This document shows, piece by piece, positions 1 through 8,427 of a DNA stretch of 64,000 nt. The translations under genes were made by a program, and so were the position numbers. Each line of letters starts with the position of its first letter. Within the stretch, counting starts at the first letter, position 1. The DNA lies in assembly GCA_025934635.1 (NCBI GenBank), contig JAICWX010000004.1, forward strand, positions 7,216 to 71,215. Reading direction: 5' to 3'. This DNA is from Streptosporangiaceae bacterium. GTDB lineage: Bacteria > Actinomycetota > Actinomycetes > Streptosporangiales > Streptosporangiaceae. Below the pieces are notes generated by a model. The model was not told the DNA's origin and did no database searches. It was given only the letters and a program-made list of their open reading frames with translations.

Positions 1-646
1 CCTCGGCGGCCTGGCCGACGCGCCGGAGCGGGCTGATCCGGCCGAGCGAGTCCTCGCTCAGGCTGGCGACGTACGGCTCGGTCAGCGGAGTGAGCACCCA
101 CCCCGGTGCCACCGTGTTGACCAGGATGCCGAACGGGGCAAGCTCGACCGACATGGATTTGGTCAGCGAGATGATCGCGGCCTTGGACGCGTTGTAGTGG
201 GCGAACTCGGCCTCTGACAGCTGGCCGTTGGTGGAGGCGATGTTGACGATCCGGCCGCCGCCGCCCTGATCGCGCATCGCCCGCCCGGCGGCCACGCCGA
301 GCAGTACCGGGCCGCGGACGTTGATGTCCATCAGCGCGTCCCACGTGTCGGCGGTGAAGTCCAGGAACGGCACCGGGGTATAGACGCCGGCGTTGTTGAC
401 CAGGGCGTCGATGCGGCCGAAGCGGTCCAGCACGGCCGGCACCAGCGCGTCGCAGTCCTCGACCGAGCCGACATCGCAGCGCAGCCCCGCTACCTGGTCA
501 GGGTCACCGAGCTTTCCCGCCGCGGCGCTGACCTCACCAGCGTTCCTGGCGCAGATGGCCACCCGGAACCCGTCGGCCAGCAGCCGCTCCGCGCACGCGT
601 AACCGATGCCCTTGCTGCCTCCGGTGACCAGCGCCACCTTGTCCAT
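1..646 (-). CDS. SDR family oxidoreductase (3' part lies outside the window)
   Basis: NAD(P)-dependent short-chain dehydrogenase/reductase, probably acting on an alcohol or ketone; the substrate cannot be read from the sequence. The ATG at 646 is preceded by AAGGAGG at good spacing. The N-terminus has the Rossmann motif TGGSKGIG, then NNAG, a Ser in NIAST, and the catalytic Tyr/Lys in HYNASK, followed by the usual PGWVLT segment. The window edge cuts off the C-terminal end, so 215 residues are visible of the usual ~250. It is the third gene of a leftward set with the phosphotransferase and permease to its right, 16 bp after the phosphotransferase stop, so it is probably co-transcribed. Family assignment is secure; the role is inferred. 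Confidence 0.9.
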   Translation of the reverse strand, partial: MDKVALVTGGSKGIGYACAERLLADGFRVAICARNAGEVSAAAGKLGDPDQVAGLRCDVGSVEDCDALVPAVLDRFGRIDALVNNAGVYTPVPFLDFTADTWDALMDINVRGPVLLGVAAGRAMRDQGGGGRIVNIASTNGQLSEAEFAHYNASKAAIISLTKSMSVELAPFGILVNTVAPGWVLTPLTEPYVASLSEDSLGRISPLRRVGQAAE

Positions 647-662
647 CGTGCCTCCTTGGCGG

Positions 663-1616
663 CTAGGCGGAGCCAGCCGCGGCGATCACGGACCCCAGCG
701 CGGGGTCCTCGAGCTTGGCCCGGGTCCAGTCCCAGCGCGACGAAGCCTCCTGCCAGTAGTCGAAGCCCTCGGCGGGGGCCTCGGGCAGCAGGGCGCCCAT
801 CCCGACGAACAGCAGCGACCAGGTGTACTGGGCCGCGATGCCGAACAGGCGGGCCCGGGCGAACTGCACCGGGTCGTGCGCCCCGAAGTAGGCTTCGCAG
901 GCCGCCGCCAGCTGGTCCGGGTCGTAGTCGCCCTCCATGGCCAGGTCGCCGACGTCGAACATCGGGTCGTTCATCCCGCTGAAGTCGTAGTCGATGATCC
1001 GGATCCGGCCGTCGTCCATGATGTTCTTGGCCAGCAGGTCGTTGTTGCTGGGCACCAGGTCCAGCGCGTTCACCTCCAGCGCGGCCTGGATCCGGCGCAC
1101 GGTCGGCAGCTGGTCACCGATGCCGTCCGGGCAGCGGAGCCCATGCTGCCTGACCAGGCCGAGGTAGTCCTCGAGGAACTTCCAGATCACCATGGTGTTC
1201 CGCATCGGCGGGGCGTCGCGGTGCAGGCCGGCGATGGCCCGGCCGATCCGCGGGATGTAGTCGGGCCGGGCCAGGTCCGGCGTGTCCAGCGTCCGGCCGT
1301 CGATGTACTCAAGCACGACCGACGGGATCTGGGGCAGGGCCTGGACGACCCGGGCGCCTACCCCGGACTCCCCCGCCGCCGCGGTGTTGGCGATCAGCAC
1401 GTCGATCGGGATCATCAGCCCGAAGTCGTCCATCTCCTGGGTCAGGAACTTGACCACGTACCGGTCGCCGGGCTCGGCGGTGACGGCGTAGGTGACGTGG
1501 GCCAGCCCGCCGTGCAGCTGGCGCCATTCCAGCTGGCGGCCGCGCAGCACGCCGGCCGCCGCGGCGACCTGGTCCATCCGGCCGGCGAACCGCCCGGTGA
1601 CGGTGTCAGAGGTCAT
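663..1616 (-). CDS. choline/ethanolamine-kinase-like phosphotransferase
   Basis: Protein-kinase-fold phosphotransferase of 317 residues (APH/choline kinase superfamily), expected to phosphorylate a small alcohol or amine using ATP. Visible motifs are a GGLAHVTY nucleotide-loop segment near residue 37, VVKF near 54, the catalytic loop SNNDLLAKN near 190 (Asp193) and the metal-binding IDYDFSGMNDP near 208. The NDLL..N spacing and the following DVGDLA resemble choline/ethanolamine kinases more than antibiotic kinases. The start lies 2 bp from the permease stop, so the two are translationally coupled. With a permease upstream and a dimethylglycine-dehydrogenase-like enzyme on the other strand, a methylated-amine or aminoalcohol substrate is a reasonable inference. 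An aminoglycoside kinase role is less likely. Confidence 0.85.
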   Translation of the reverse strand: MTSDTVTGRFAGRMDQVAAAAGVLRGRQLEWRQLHGGLAHVTYAVTAEPGDRYVVKFLTQEMDDFGLMIPIDVLIANTAAAGESGVGARVVQALPQIPSVVLEYIDGRTLDTPDLARPDYIPRIGRAIAGLHRDAPPMRNTMVIWKFLEDYLGLVRQHGLRCPDGIGDQLPTVRRIQAALEVNALDLVPSNNDLLAKNIMDDGRIRIIDYDFSGMNDPMFDVGDLAMEGDYDPDQLAAACEAYFGAHDPVQFARARLFGIAAQYTWSLLFVGMGALLPEAPAEGFDYWQEASSRWDWTRAKLEDPALGSVIAAAGSA

Positions 1617-1618
1617 GC

Positions 1619-3139
1619 TCAGGGCTCCGGGTCGTAGGCGTCGATAGCCAGCGGATGATTGTGGATCCGCCGGTACCGGAAAGCGTAGAAGATCACTCCG
1701 ATCAGCAGCGGCACGCCGATGATGAGCCAGGCCATCGGGATGTCGCGCAGGAAGTTGCCGCCGTCGGTGCCGGAGATCTGGTTGTAGGTCGGGTTGGTCG
1801 CCGGGCGGGGCCACAGCAGGTCCAGCGCCGTAGCGCCGGTGCCGAGCACCGCCACCAGGTTGACCAGGATGCCCCAGCGGCCAAGCGAGAACCAGCTCTT
1901 GACCCGGGGCCAGCCGCGGAGCCGGTAGACCAGGGTCACGGTCATGATCAGGAAGTAGGCGACGTACATGGCGGCTGTCGCGCCGCCGACGATCGAGGAG
2001 GTCTTGGAGGTGAACACGAGCACCGGCACCAGCGACAGCACGCCGATGAGCAGCACCGCGGTCCACGGCGAGCCGTCGCGCAGGGTCCGGGAGAAGGTCC
2101 GGGAGAACGGGATCTGCCCGTCCCTGGCCATGCCGTAGATATGCCGGACCCCGCCGGTGAACATCGTGTTCGTGGCCACGATCAGGCCGATGGCCACGAC
2201 CACCAGGAACAGCTTGAACACCCCGACCGGCAGGTGCGCGGTGATGGCGTTCTCGGCCGGGACGCCGCCGAGCATCGCGGCCTTCATGTCCGGGATGGAC
2301 GGCGTGAGGCAGAGCAGGAACAGGAAGCCGCAGATCACCGCGAAGATGTAGGCGCCGATGACGCCGCGCGGGGCGTTGCGCCCGGCGTCCAGCGTCTCCT
2401 CGCCGAGCGTGCCGCCGTTCTCGAAGGTGTACAGCACCCAGAGCGCGTTGAACACGCCCGCTCCGATGAACAGCGGGATGACGTTGCCCAGCCCGTGCAG
2501 GACCTGGACGGTTGCGTCGCCGGAGCTCGCGGTGGTCACTGTGGCGGTCTGGGTCAGGTTGCCGAAGTGCTTGCCGCCGAGGATGAAGGTCAGCAGGCAG
2601 ACGACGATGACGACGGACAGCTCCAGGACCATCGCCCACTGGGCGATACGGCCGAGCACGCTGATCCGCACGATGTTCCACAACACCGCGATCACGGCCG
2701 CGATCACGATGATGATCTCGTCGGTGGTGAAGCTCGGCGCCAGGTTGAACAACGGGTGGATCAGCGTCGGCAGGCTCGCGTAGTAGGCGGTCATCAGGGG
2801 GAACACCGCGCCCATGTAGACCCAGCCCATCCACCAGCCGACCCGCTTGCCGGCCAGGATGGTCGGCCACTGGTACATGCTGCCCGCGAACGGGTACTTG
2901 GAGGCCAGTTCGGCGATCACCAGCACCATCGCGCCGACGCTGACGGCCACCAGCGGCCAGCCCCAGAACTCGGCCCCGCCCACGCCGGAGATGGCGAATC
3001 CGTACAGGGAGAACAGGCCCGCGAACACGCCCACGCCGGCGAACGTGAGCGCCCCGTTGGTGAGCGCCGTCAGCGCCCGGTTGAGTTTTCCGGCCGCGGC
3101 GGTGGACGGCGGCGGTTCTGACGTCTCGACAGTTCCCAT
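1619..3139 (-). CDS. APC-superfamily amino acid/amine permease
   Basis: Integral membrane transporter of 506 residues with about 12 hydrophobic segments, belonging to the amino acid-polyamine-organocation superfamily. The N-terminal helix has the glycine-rich pattern LYGFAISGVGG, and ASKYPFAGSMYQW matches the conserved loop of this family. I chose the ATG at 3139; an upstream in-frame start at 3202 would add 21 residues without transmembrane character. It heads the leftward unit permease, kinase-like protein, SDR and diverges from the flavoprotein dehydrogenase. It therefore probably imports the substrate handled by those enzymes, possibly an amino acid, ethanolamine or a methylated amine. 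The exact ligand is not readable. Confidence 0.9.
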   Translation of the reverse strand: MGTVETSEPPPSTAAAGKLNRALTALTNGALTFAGVGVFAGLFSLYGFAISGVGGAEFWGWPLVAVSVGAMVLVIAELASKYPFAGSMYQWPTILAGKRVGWWMGWVYMGAVFPLMTAYYASLPTLIHPLFNLAPSFTTDEIIIVIAAVIAVLWNIVRISVLGRIAQWAMVLELSVVIVVCLLTFILGGKHFGNLTQTATVTTASSGDATVQVLHGLGNVIPLFIGAGVFNALWVLYTFENGGTLGEETLDAGRNAPRGVIGAYIFAVICGFLFLLCLTPSIPDMKAAMLGGVPAENAITAHLPVGVFKLFLVVVAIGLIVATNTMFTGGVRHIYGMARDGQIPFSRTFSRTLRDGSPWTAVLLIGVLSLVPVLVFTSKTSSIVGGATAAMYVAYFLIMTVTLVYRLRGWPRVKSWFSLGRWGILVNLVAVLGTGATALDLLWPRPATNPTYNQISGTDGGNFLRDIPMAWLIIGVPLLIGVIFYAFRYRRIHNHPLAIDAYDPEP

Positions 3140-3365
3140 CCGCTGAACCGTCCCTTCTTCCGTTTGGGTGGTCCATTTGCCTGCTGATGAGACATTTGGC
3201 ACACTGTAACGTAGCCTTCGGCCAGCTCACAAGGCCCCGTAACCGCGATTTAACAGCCCTTGCGCAGGGGTTATGTCCGGCGTTAGGTTGACATCGATAT
3301 GGTGCGCCCAATTGACCGGAATGCCGGCGCGGCGGGCGAAGGCGGACACGAGGGAAGGCCACCGC
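3140..3365. promoter_or_regulatory. divergent promoter region, permease unit versus flavoprotein dehydrogenase
   Basis: This 226-bp stretch has no gene and lies between two outward-facing starts, so it must hold promoters for both. A TTGACA box at 3288-3293 is a plausible -35 for the rightward gene, but no good -10 follows at 17 bp. The middle (3195-3260) is less GC-rich than the surroundings. The GntR/UTRA regulator after the rightward gene may act here; I found no convincing inverted repeat of its usual type. Confidence 0.4.
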
Positions 3366-5825
3366 ATGCCTACCACTGACCTCCCGGAGCGGGCCCAGGT
3401 CGTCATCGTCGGCGGCGGCGCCGTCGGCTGCAGCGTCGCTTACCACCTGGCCAAGCTCGGCTGGACCGACGTCGTGCTGCTGGAGCAGGGGCAGCTGTCG
3501 TGCGGGACCACCTGGCACGCGGCCGGCATCGTCGGGCAGCTGCGCACCCAGCCGTCGCTGACCAAGCTGATGCTCTACGGCAGCCAGCTCTACGCGGGCC
3601 TGGAGGCCGAGGTGGGCCTGGGCAGCGGCTGGAACCAGAGCGGCGCCCTGTGGGTGGCGGCCAGCGCCGACCGGATGATGCAGATACGGCGGACGGCCGA
3701 CATGGCCCGCGCCCAGGGGCTGGAGGCGCACGAGATCTCGGTGGCCGAGGCGGGCGCCATGTGGCCGCTGATGCGGACCGAGGACCTGGTCGGCGCGATC
3801 TGGCTGCCGAACGACGCCAAGGCCAACCCCACCGACCTGACCCAGGCGCTGGCCCGGGGGGCCAGGAACGCCGGCGTCCGGATCCTGGAGCGGACCAAGG
3901 TCACCGGCTGGCGGGTGGACCGGGGCCGGATCACGGCGGTGTCCACCGGGCGCGGCGAGATCGAGTGCGAGTACGTGGTGAACTGCGGCGGGCAATGGGC
4001 CAAGGCGCTGGCCGACCAGGTCGGGGTGACCGTCCCGCTGTACTCGGCCGAGCACTACTACATCGTCACCGAGGCCATCGAGGGGCTGACCCGGACCACG
4101 CCGACGCTGCGCGACCCGGACGGGTACAGCTACTTCAAGGAAGAGGTCCGCGGGCTGCTCATCGGGGGGTTCGAGCCGGACGCCAAACCCTGGGTGCCGT
4201 CGGCCGAGATCCCCGAGCCGTTCGAGTTCCAGCTGCTGCCCGAGGACTGGGACCAGTTCGACATCATCATGCGCAGCGCCATGCACCGGGTGCCGGTGGT
4301 GGAGAGCACCGGGGTCAAGAAGTTCTACAACGGCCCGGAAAGCTTCACCCCCGACCACAACTTCATCATGGGCCTGGCCCCGGAACTGGATAACTACTTC
4401 GTGCTGGCCGGCTTCAACTCCTCGGGCATCGCGTTCGCCGGCGGGGCGGGAATGGCCCTGGCGCAGTGGATCGTGGCCGGGGAACCGGACCTGGACCTCA
4501 GCGCGGTCGACATCCGCCGGTTCGCGCCCATGCAGGGGAACTCCCGCTGGCTGCGCCAGCGGGTGCAGGAGATCGTGGGCCTGCACTTCGCCCTGGCCTG
4601 GCCGAACCGCGAGCCGGAAAGCGCCCGCGGCGTGCGCCGGTCCCCCGTCCACCACCTGCTGGACGCGCAGGGTGCCTGCTTCGGCACCAAGATGGGCTGG
4701 GAGCGGGTGAACTGGTTCGCGCCGGCCGGGACCAAGCCCGTGGTCGAGTACGGCTGGGGGCGGCAGAACTGGTTCGCGCACAGCGCGGACGAGCACCTGG
4801 CGGCCCGCTCCGAGGTCGCGCTGTTCGACCAGACCTCGTTCGCCAAGATCGCGGTCCGGGGCGCCGACGCGGAAGCCGCCCTGCAGTACCTGTGCGCGGG
4901 CGACGTGGCCGTCCCGCCCGGCCGGACCGTCTACACTCCCCTGCTCAACGACCGCGGCGGCTACGAGGCCGACGTGACCATCACCCGGCTGCGGTGGAAC
5001 GAGTACCTGCTGGTGACCAGCAGCGCGCAGGGCATCCACGACCTGGACCTGCTGCGCCGCGGCGGGCCGGCCGGGCTGCAGGCTGAGTTCTTCGACGTCA
5101 CCTCGTCCTACGCGGTGCTGTCCGTCATGGGCCCGCGGTCCCGCGCCCTGCTCAGCGATCTGTCGGGCAGTGACTTCTCGGCAGCGGCATTCCCGTTCGG
5201 TCATAGTCGTGAAGTTGACCTGGGCGGCCTGGCTGTCCGGGCCACCCGGCTCACCTACGTCGGTGAGCTCGGCTGGGAGCTGTACGTGCCGAGCGAGATG
5301 GCGGTGGCCGCGTTCGAGCGGCTGACCGAGGCCGGCCGCGACACCGCGCCCCGGCTCGCGGGCTACTACGCGATCGAGTCGCTGCGCCTGGAAAAGGGAT
5401 ACCGGGCGTTCGGCCGCGAGCTCGGCCCGGACACCTCGCCCGCCGAGGCGGGCCTGCTGTTCACCTGCAAGCTCGGGACGGCGATCCCGTTCCGCGGCCG
5501 CGCAGCCGTGGAACGGCACAAGGCCCAGGGCGTGTCCCGCCGGCTGGTCAGCCTGGTCATAGCCGATCCGTCGGCCTACGCCTGGGGCGGCGAGCTGCTG
5601 CTGCGTGACGGCGAGCCGGCCGGCTTCGCCAGCTCGGCGGCTTTCGGCCACACCATCGGCCGGACGGTGCTCCTCGGCTACGCCGAGCGGCGCGACGGCG
5701 GCACCGCCGACCGCGCCTGGATCAGCCAGGGCCGCTACCAGGTCGCCATCGGCGGCGAACTCCACGAGGCGACGGTGTCGCTGAAGCCGCCCTACGATCC
5801 GTCCGGCGAGCGGATCCGGGCCTGA
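3366..5825 (+). CDS. FAD-dependent dehydrogenase/GcvT fusion (dimethylglycine/sarcosine dehydrogenase-like)
   Basis: Two-part enzyme of 819 residues that would oxidatively demethylate an N-methyl amino acid and pass the one-carbon unit to tetrahydrofolate. The N-terminal DAO domain (about 1-370) begins with VVIVGGGAVGCSVAY, the FAD-binding GxGxxG. TTWHAAG around His51 matches the site of covalent flavin attachment in the dimethylglycine and sarcosine dehydrogenases. A linker (about 370-430) leads to a GCV_T folate domain (about 430-720) and its C-terminal barrel. The ATG at 3366 has AGGGAAGG upstream. Its neighbours are a divergent permease/kinase-like unit and a GntR regulator 20 bp after the stop. 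Sarcosine, dimethylglycine or a related N-methyl compound fits; which one is not determined. Confidence 0.9.
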   Translation: MPTTDLPERAQVVIVGGGAVGCSVAYHLAKLGWTDVVLLEQGQLSCGTTWHAAGIVGQLRTQPSLTKLMLYGSQLYAGLEAEVGLGSGWNQSGALWVAASADRMMQIRRTADMARAQGLEAHEISVAEAGAMWPLMRTEDLVGAIWLPNDAKANPTDLTQALARGARNAGVRILERTKVTGWRVDRGRITAVSTGRGEIECEYVVNCGGQWAKALADQVGVTVPLYSAEHYYIVTEAIEGLTRTTPTLRDPDGYSYFKEEVRGLLIGGFEPDAKPWVPSAEIPEPFEFQLLPEDWDQFDIIMRSAMHRVPVVESTGVKKFYNGPESFTPDHNFIMGLAPELDNYFVLAGFNSSGIAFAGGAGMALAQWIVAGEPDLDLSAVDIRRFAPMQGNSRWLRQRVQEIVGLHFALAWPNREPESARGVRRSPVHHLLDAQGACFGTKMGWERVNWFAPAGTKPVVEYGWGRQNWFAHSADEHLAARSEVALFDQTSFAKIAVRGADAEAALQYLCAGDVAVPPGRTVYTPLLNDRGGYEADVTITRLRWNEYLLVTSSAQGIHDLDLLRRGGPAGLQAEFFDVTSSYAVLSVMGPRSRALLSDLSGSDFSAAAFPFGHSREVDLGGLAVRATRLTYVGELGWELYVPSEMAVAAFERLTEAGRDTAPRLAGYYAIESLRLEKGYRAFGRELGPDTSPAEAGLLFTCKLGTAIPFRGRAAVERHKAQGVSRRLVSLVIADPSAYAWGGELLLRDGEPAGFASSAAFGHTIGRTVLLGYAERRDGGTADRAWISQGRYQVAIGGELHEATVSLKPPYDPSGERIRA

Positions 5826-5844
5826 TCCGGTGGCGCCGGGACCG

Positions 5845-6621
5845 CTACCCGGCGGCTCCCACGTCGCCGTGCGCCCAGGCGATGACCCTCGTCCGGTTCC
5901 CGCAGAACAGGTCGTTCGAGTACTCGACGGGATGGTCGCTTTCGTCAAAGGCGATGCGCTCGATGGCCATGAGCGGATCGCCGACCTTGATCCCCAGCAA
6001 CCCGGACTGCTCGGTGTCGGCCAGCACCGCGACCATCCGCTCGACGGCCTTGACGCAGGTCACCCCGTACCGGTTGGCCAGCAGGTCGTAGATGCTGTCA
6101 TCCAGGGGCTGAGCCAGCAGGTCCGGCGCGAGCGATACCGGGATCCGCGCGGTTTCCAGGGAGATCCGCACCTCGTCGGCCAGCCGGATCCTGACCACCT
6201 CGTACACCAGCGTGCCCGCCGCGATGCCCAGGGCCGCGGCCGTGGTGTCGTCGGCGGGCACCATCCGGGCGGACACCACGTGGGCGCCGGGCCGGAAGCC
6301 CTGGGCGCGCAGGTACGCGGGGATGCCGGCCAGGTAGCCGAAGTCGATATCGACCCGGGGACGGTTGACGAAGGTACCGCCGGTGCGTCCCCGGCGGCGG
6401 TGCACGAAGCCCTCGTGCTCGAGCCGGTCCAGCACCTGCCGGACGGTGGTGCGGCTCACGGCGAGCTGCCCGGCCAGCTCGCGCTCGGCCGGCAGCCGCC
6501 CGTCCTCGCTCAGCTGGCCCGCGGCGATAAGCTCCTTGATGTGCTGCTCGACCGTGTCACGGATAGCCCTGGAATTCTCGGCCTTCGTGACGGGATCAGC
6601 CTCGGCCTGGCGGACACTCAT
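5845..6621 (-). CDS. GntR family regulator with UTRA ligand domain (HutC/FarR type)
   Basis: DNA-binding transcription factor of 258 residues. The winged helix is at about 10-80, with the family segment LPAERELAGQLAVSRTTVRQ, and a UTRA small-molecule domain fills about 90-250. Regulators of this subfamily usually respond to the substrate of an adjacent catabolic operon. It is convergent with the flavoprotein dehydrogenase (20 bp between stops) and divergent from surE, with only 35 bp between the two starts. A 10-bp palindrome in that gap is a candidate autoregulatory site. Control of the amine-catabolic genes to the left is inferred from position. Confidence 0.9.
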   Translation of the reverse strand: MSVRQAEADPVTKAENSRAIRDTVEQHIKELIAAGQLSEDGRLPAERELAGQLAVSRTTVRQVLDRLEHEGFVHRRRGRTGGTFVNRPRVDIDFGYLAGIPAYLRAQGFRPGAHVVSARMVPADDTTAAALGIAAGTLVYEVVRIRLADEVRISLETARIPVSLAPDLLAQPLDDSIYDLLANRYGVTCVKAVERMVAVLADTEQSGLLGIKVGDPLMAIERIAFDESDHPVEYSNDLFCGNRTRVIAWAHGDVGAAG

Positions 6622-6639
6622 ACAGCAACGATAGACGGA

Positions 6640-6649
6640 TACCCGGGTA
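6640..6649. promoter_or_regulatory. palindrome between gntR-type gene and surE
   Basis: TACCCGGGTA is a perfect 10-bp palindrome in the 35-bp gap between the divergent starts of the GntR regulator and surE. A regulator bound here would cover both promoters. The assignment rests only on symmetry and position; the site is short and partly matches what chance gives in GC-rich DNA. Confidence 0.35.
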
Positions 6650-6656
6650 AACCCGC

Positions 6657-7487
6657 GTGCGCGTGCTGCTGACCAACGACGACGGCTTCGAGGCTGAGGG
6701 CATCGCTGCCGTGCGCGCCGCGCTTGCCGGTTCCTTCGACAGCGTCGTCACCGTCGCGCCCGAGACGGACTGCAGCGGCTTCGCGCGCAAGTGCACCTTC
6801 TCGCGGCCGGTCGCGGTGACCCGGGTGGCCGGCGGCCGGCATCCGGTCTACCACTGCGACGGCACGCCGGTCGACTGCGTGCGGGCCGGGCTGCTCTACG
6901 GCCTGGCGGACGGAGCGGACCTCGTGGTCAGCGGCATCAACCACGGCGCGAACCTGGCCGACGACGTGGTCTATTCGGGGACGGTCGGCGCGGGCCTGGA
7001 GGCCTCCGTCCTCGGGGTGCCGGCGCTTTGCCTGTCGCAGCAGACTCCGCTGGGCACCTTCTCGGTCAACTACCGCGAGGACCTGGCCAGCGCCGGGCTC
7101 GCCTACGATTTCAGCTTCGCGGCCGCGCATGGCGCGCACCTGGCCCGTTCGGTGGTCGGGGCCCGTCCCGCCGAACCGGTGGTGCTGAGCGTCAACTACC
7201 CGGCCGGGGGCGCCGGTGCCGTGAGCGTACTCACCCGGCCCGGCCGGCGCGCTTACCCGCGGACGGCCAGCCCGGCGTGGGCCGGTGACGGCGATGTCCG
7301 CCTGCTGTACATGTTCGGGGAGCCGGACGAGATCATCCCGGAGGCGGACGCGTCGGCGGGCACCGACATCGGGGCCCTGCGGGCCGGCTACGTCTCCGTG
7401 ACCTCGCTGGCGCCGGCGGCCGGCGTTTCTCCCTGGTTCCGGTCTTTCATCGCCCGGCTCACCGAGGCGTTCCCGATCGGCGCGTGA
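6657..7487 (+). CDS. surE: 5'/3'-nucleotidase SurE
   Basis: Metal-dependent nucleoside monophosphate phosphatase of 276 residues. The N-terminus is the hallmark VLLTNDDG (Asp8/Asp9 bind metal), followed by APETDCSGFARK and the signature GINHGANLADDVVYSGTVGAG near residue 98-118. I chose the GTG at 6657 because it gives the family-typical N-terminus MRVLLTNDDG. No Shine-Dalgarno is evident, and only 35 bp separate it from the divergent regulator start, so the mRNA may be nearly leaderless. It converges with an enoyl-CoA hydratase one base after its stop. Typical size for the family. Role in nucleotide salvage or stress is family knowledge. Confidence 0.95.
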   Translation: MRVLLTNDDGFEAEGIAAVRAALAGSFDSVVTVAPETDCSGFARKCTFSRPVAVTRVAGGRHPVYHCDGTPVDCVRAGLLYGLADGADLVVSGINHGANLADDVVYSGTVGAGLEASVLGVPALCLSQQTPLGTFSVNYREDLASAGLAYDFSFAAAHGAHLARSVVGARPAEPVVLSVNYPAGGAGAVSVLTRPGRRAYPRTASPAWAGDGDVRLLYMFGEPDEIIPEADASAGTDIGALRAGYVSVTSLAPAAGVSPWFRSFIARLTEAFPIGA

Positions 7488-7488
7488 G

Positions 7489-8370
7489 CTAGCCCGGCGG
7501 CTCGGGCCACCGCGGCCCGAGGTCGGGCAGGTCGGCGCTGACCCGCATCGGGAAATGAGGCGGCCGCTTCGCCAGGAACGCGGTCACGCCCTCGGCGACA
7601 TCGGGGGCCTGGCCGAGCAGGTGGATGCCCCGGGAGTCGAGGCGGTGCGCTTCCCAGGGAGAATCGGCACCGAGCATGCGCCACATGAGCTGACGCGAGG
7701 CCGCCACCGCGACGGCGGAGGTGTTGTCGGCTATCTCCCGGGCGAGCGCGTACGCGGCGGGCAGCAGCTCGCCCGCCGGGTAGGTCCGGGCGACCAGCCC
7801 GCCGCGCAGCGCCTCGGCGGCGTCGAAGACCCGGCCGGTCGCCACCCATTCCAGGGCCTGGCTGATGCCGACGACTCGCGGCAGGAACCAGCTGGAGGCC
7901 GCTTCCATGACCAGGCCGCGCCGGGAGAACACGAAGCCGAACTTCGCGGTATCGGCGGCGAGCCTGATATCCATCGGGAGCGTCATCGTGATGCCGACGC
8001 CGACCGCGGGCCCGTTGATGGCCGCGATGACCGGCTTGAGGCAGGCCGCGACGCGCAGGCTTACCTGCCCGCCGCCGTCCCGCGGGACGCCGTCGATGGT
8101 CTCGGCCGCCGGCCGCTGGCGCCGGCCGGCGTCGAAGGTGCCGGCGCCCCCGGAAAGGTCGGCGCCCGCGCAGAACGCCCGCCCGCGGCCGGTGACGACC
8201 ACCGCCCGCACGTCGTCGTCGGCGTCGGCCTGGTCGAAGGCGTCGATCAGCTCATCCCGCATCACCTGGGTGAACGCGTTGAGCCGGTCCGGACGGCTCA
8301 GGGTGATCGTCGCCACGCGGTCAGCCGTTCCGTAGCTGATTTCCGCATACGGCCGCGTCGTGTCTGCCAC
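7489..8370 (-). CDS. enoyl-CoA hydratase/isomerase family protein
   Basis: Crotonase-fold protein of 293 residues. GRAFCAGADLSGG forms the first oxyanion-hole segment, and GPAVGVGITMTLPMDIRLA the second. FSRRGLVMEAASSWFLPR carries the Glu found in the hydratase active site. It is the last gene of a leftward operon with a P450, a TetR regulator and another enoyl-CoA hydratase, 57 bp after the P450 stop. The insertion around residues 75-95 is slightly longer than in short-chain hydratases. Hydration of an unsaturated acyl-CoA during breakdown of a lipid, terpenoid or steroid side chain is inferred from the operon. Confidence 0.9.
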   Translation of the reverse strand: MADTTRPYAEISYGTADRVATITLSRPDRLNAFTQVMRDELIDAFDQADADDDVRAVVVTGRGRAFCAGADLSGGAGTFDAGRRQRPAAETIDGVPRDGGGQVSLRVAACLKPVIAAINGPAVGVGITMTLPMDIRLAADTAKFGFVFSRRGLVMEAASSWFLPRVVGISQALEWVATGRVFDAAEALRGGLVARTYPAGELLPAAYALAREIADNTSAVAVAASRQLMWRMLGADSPWEAHRLDSRGIHLLGQAPDVAEGVTAFLAKRPPHFPMRVSADLPDLGPRWPEPPG

Positions 8371-8427
8371 TGGCTGCCTCCTAGGCGGTCAGGCGGGTGC
8401 GTTTTCGGTCGGGCGGGTGCTCTTCGG

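Noticed and set aside
3140..3365. Glycine-type riboswitch upstream of the DMGDH-like gene
   Set aside because: I found no paired aptamer-like helices or conserved core; the region seems only to hold promoters.
663..5948. A 1761-codon open frame on the minus strand
   Set aside because: Only its C-terminal part (663-1616) is a real gene. The rest is the antisense of the flavoprotein dehydrogenase and the wrong frame of the permease, caused by GC bias at third positions.
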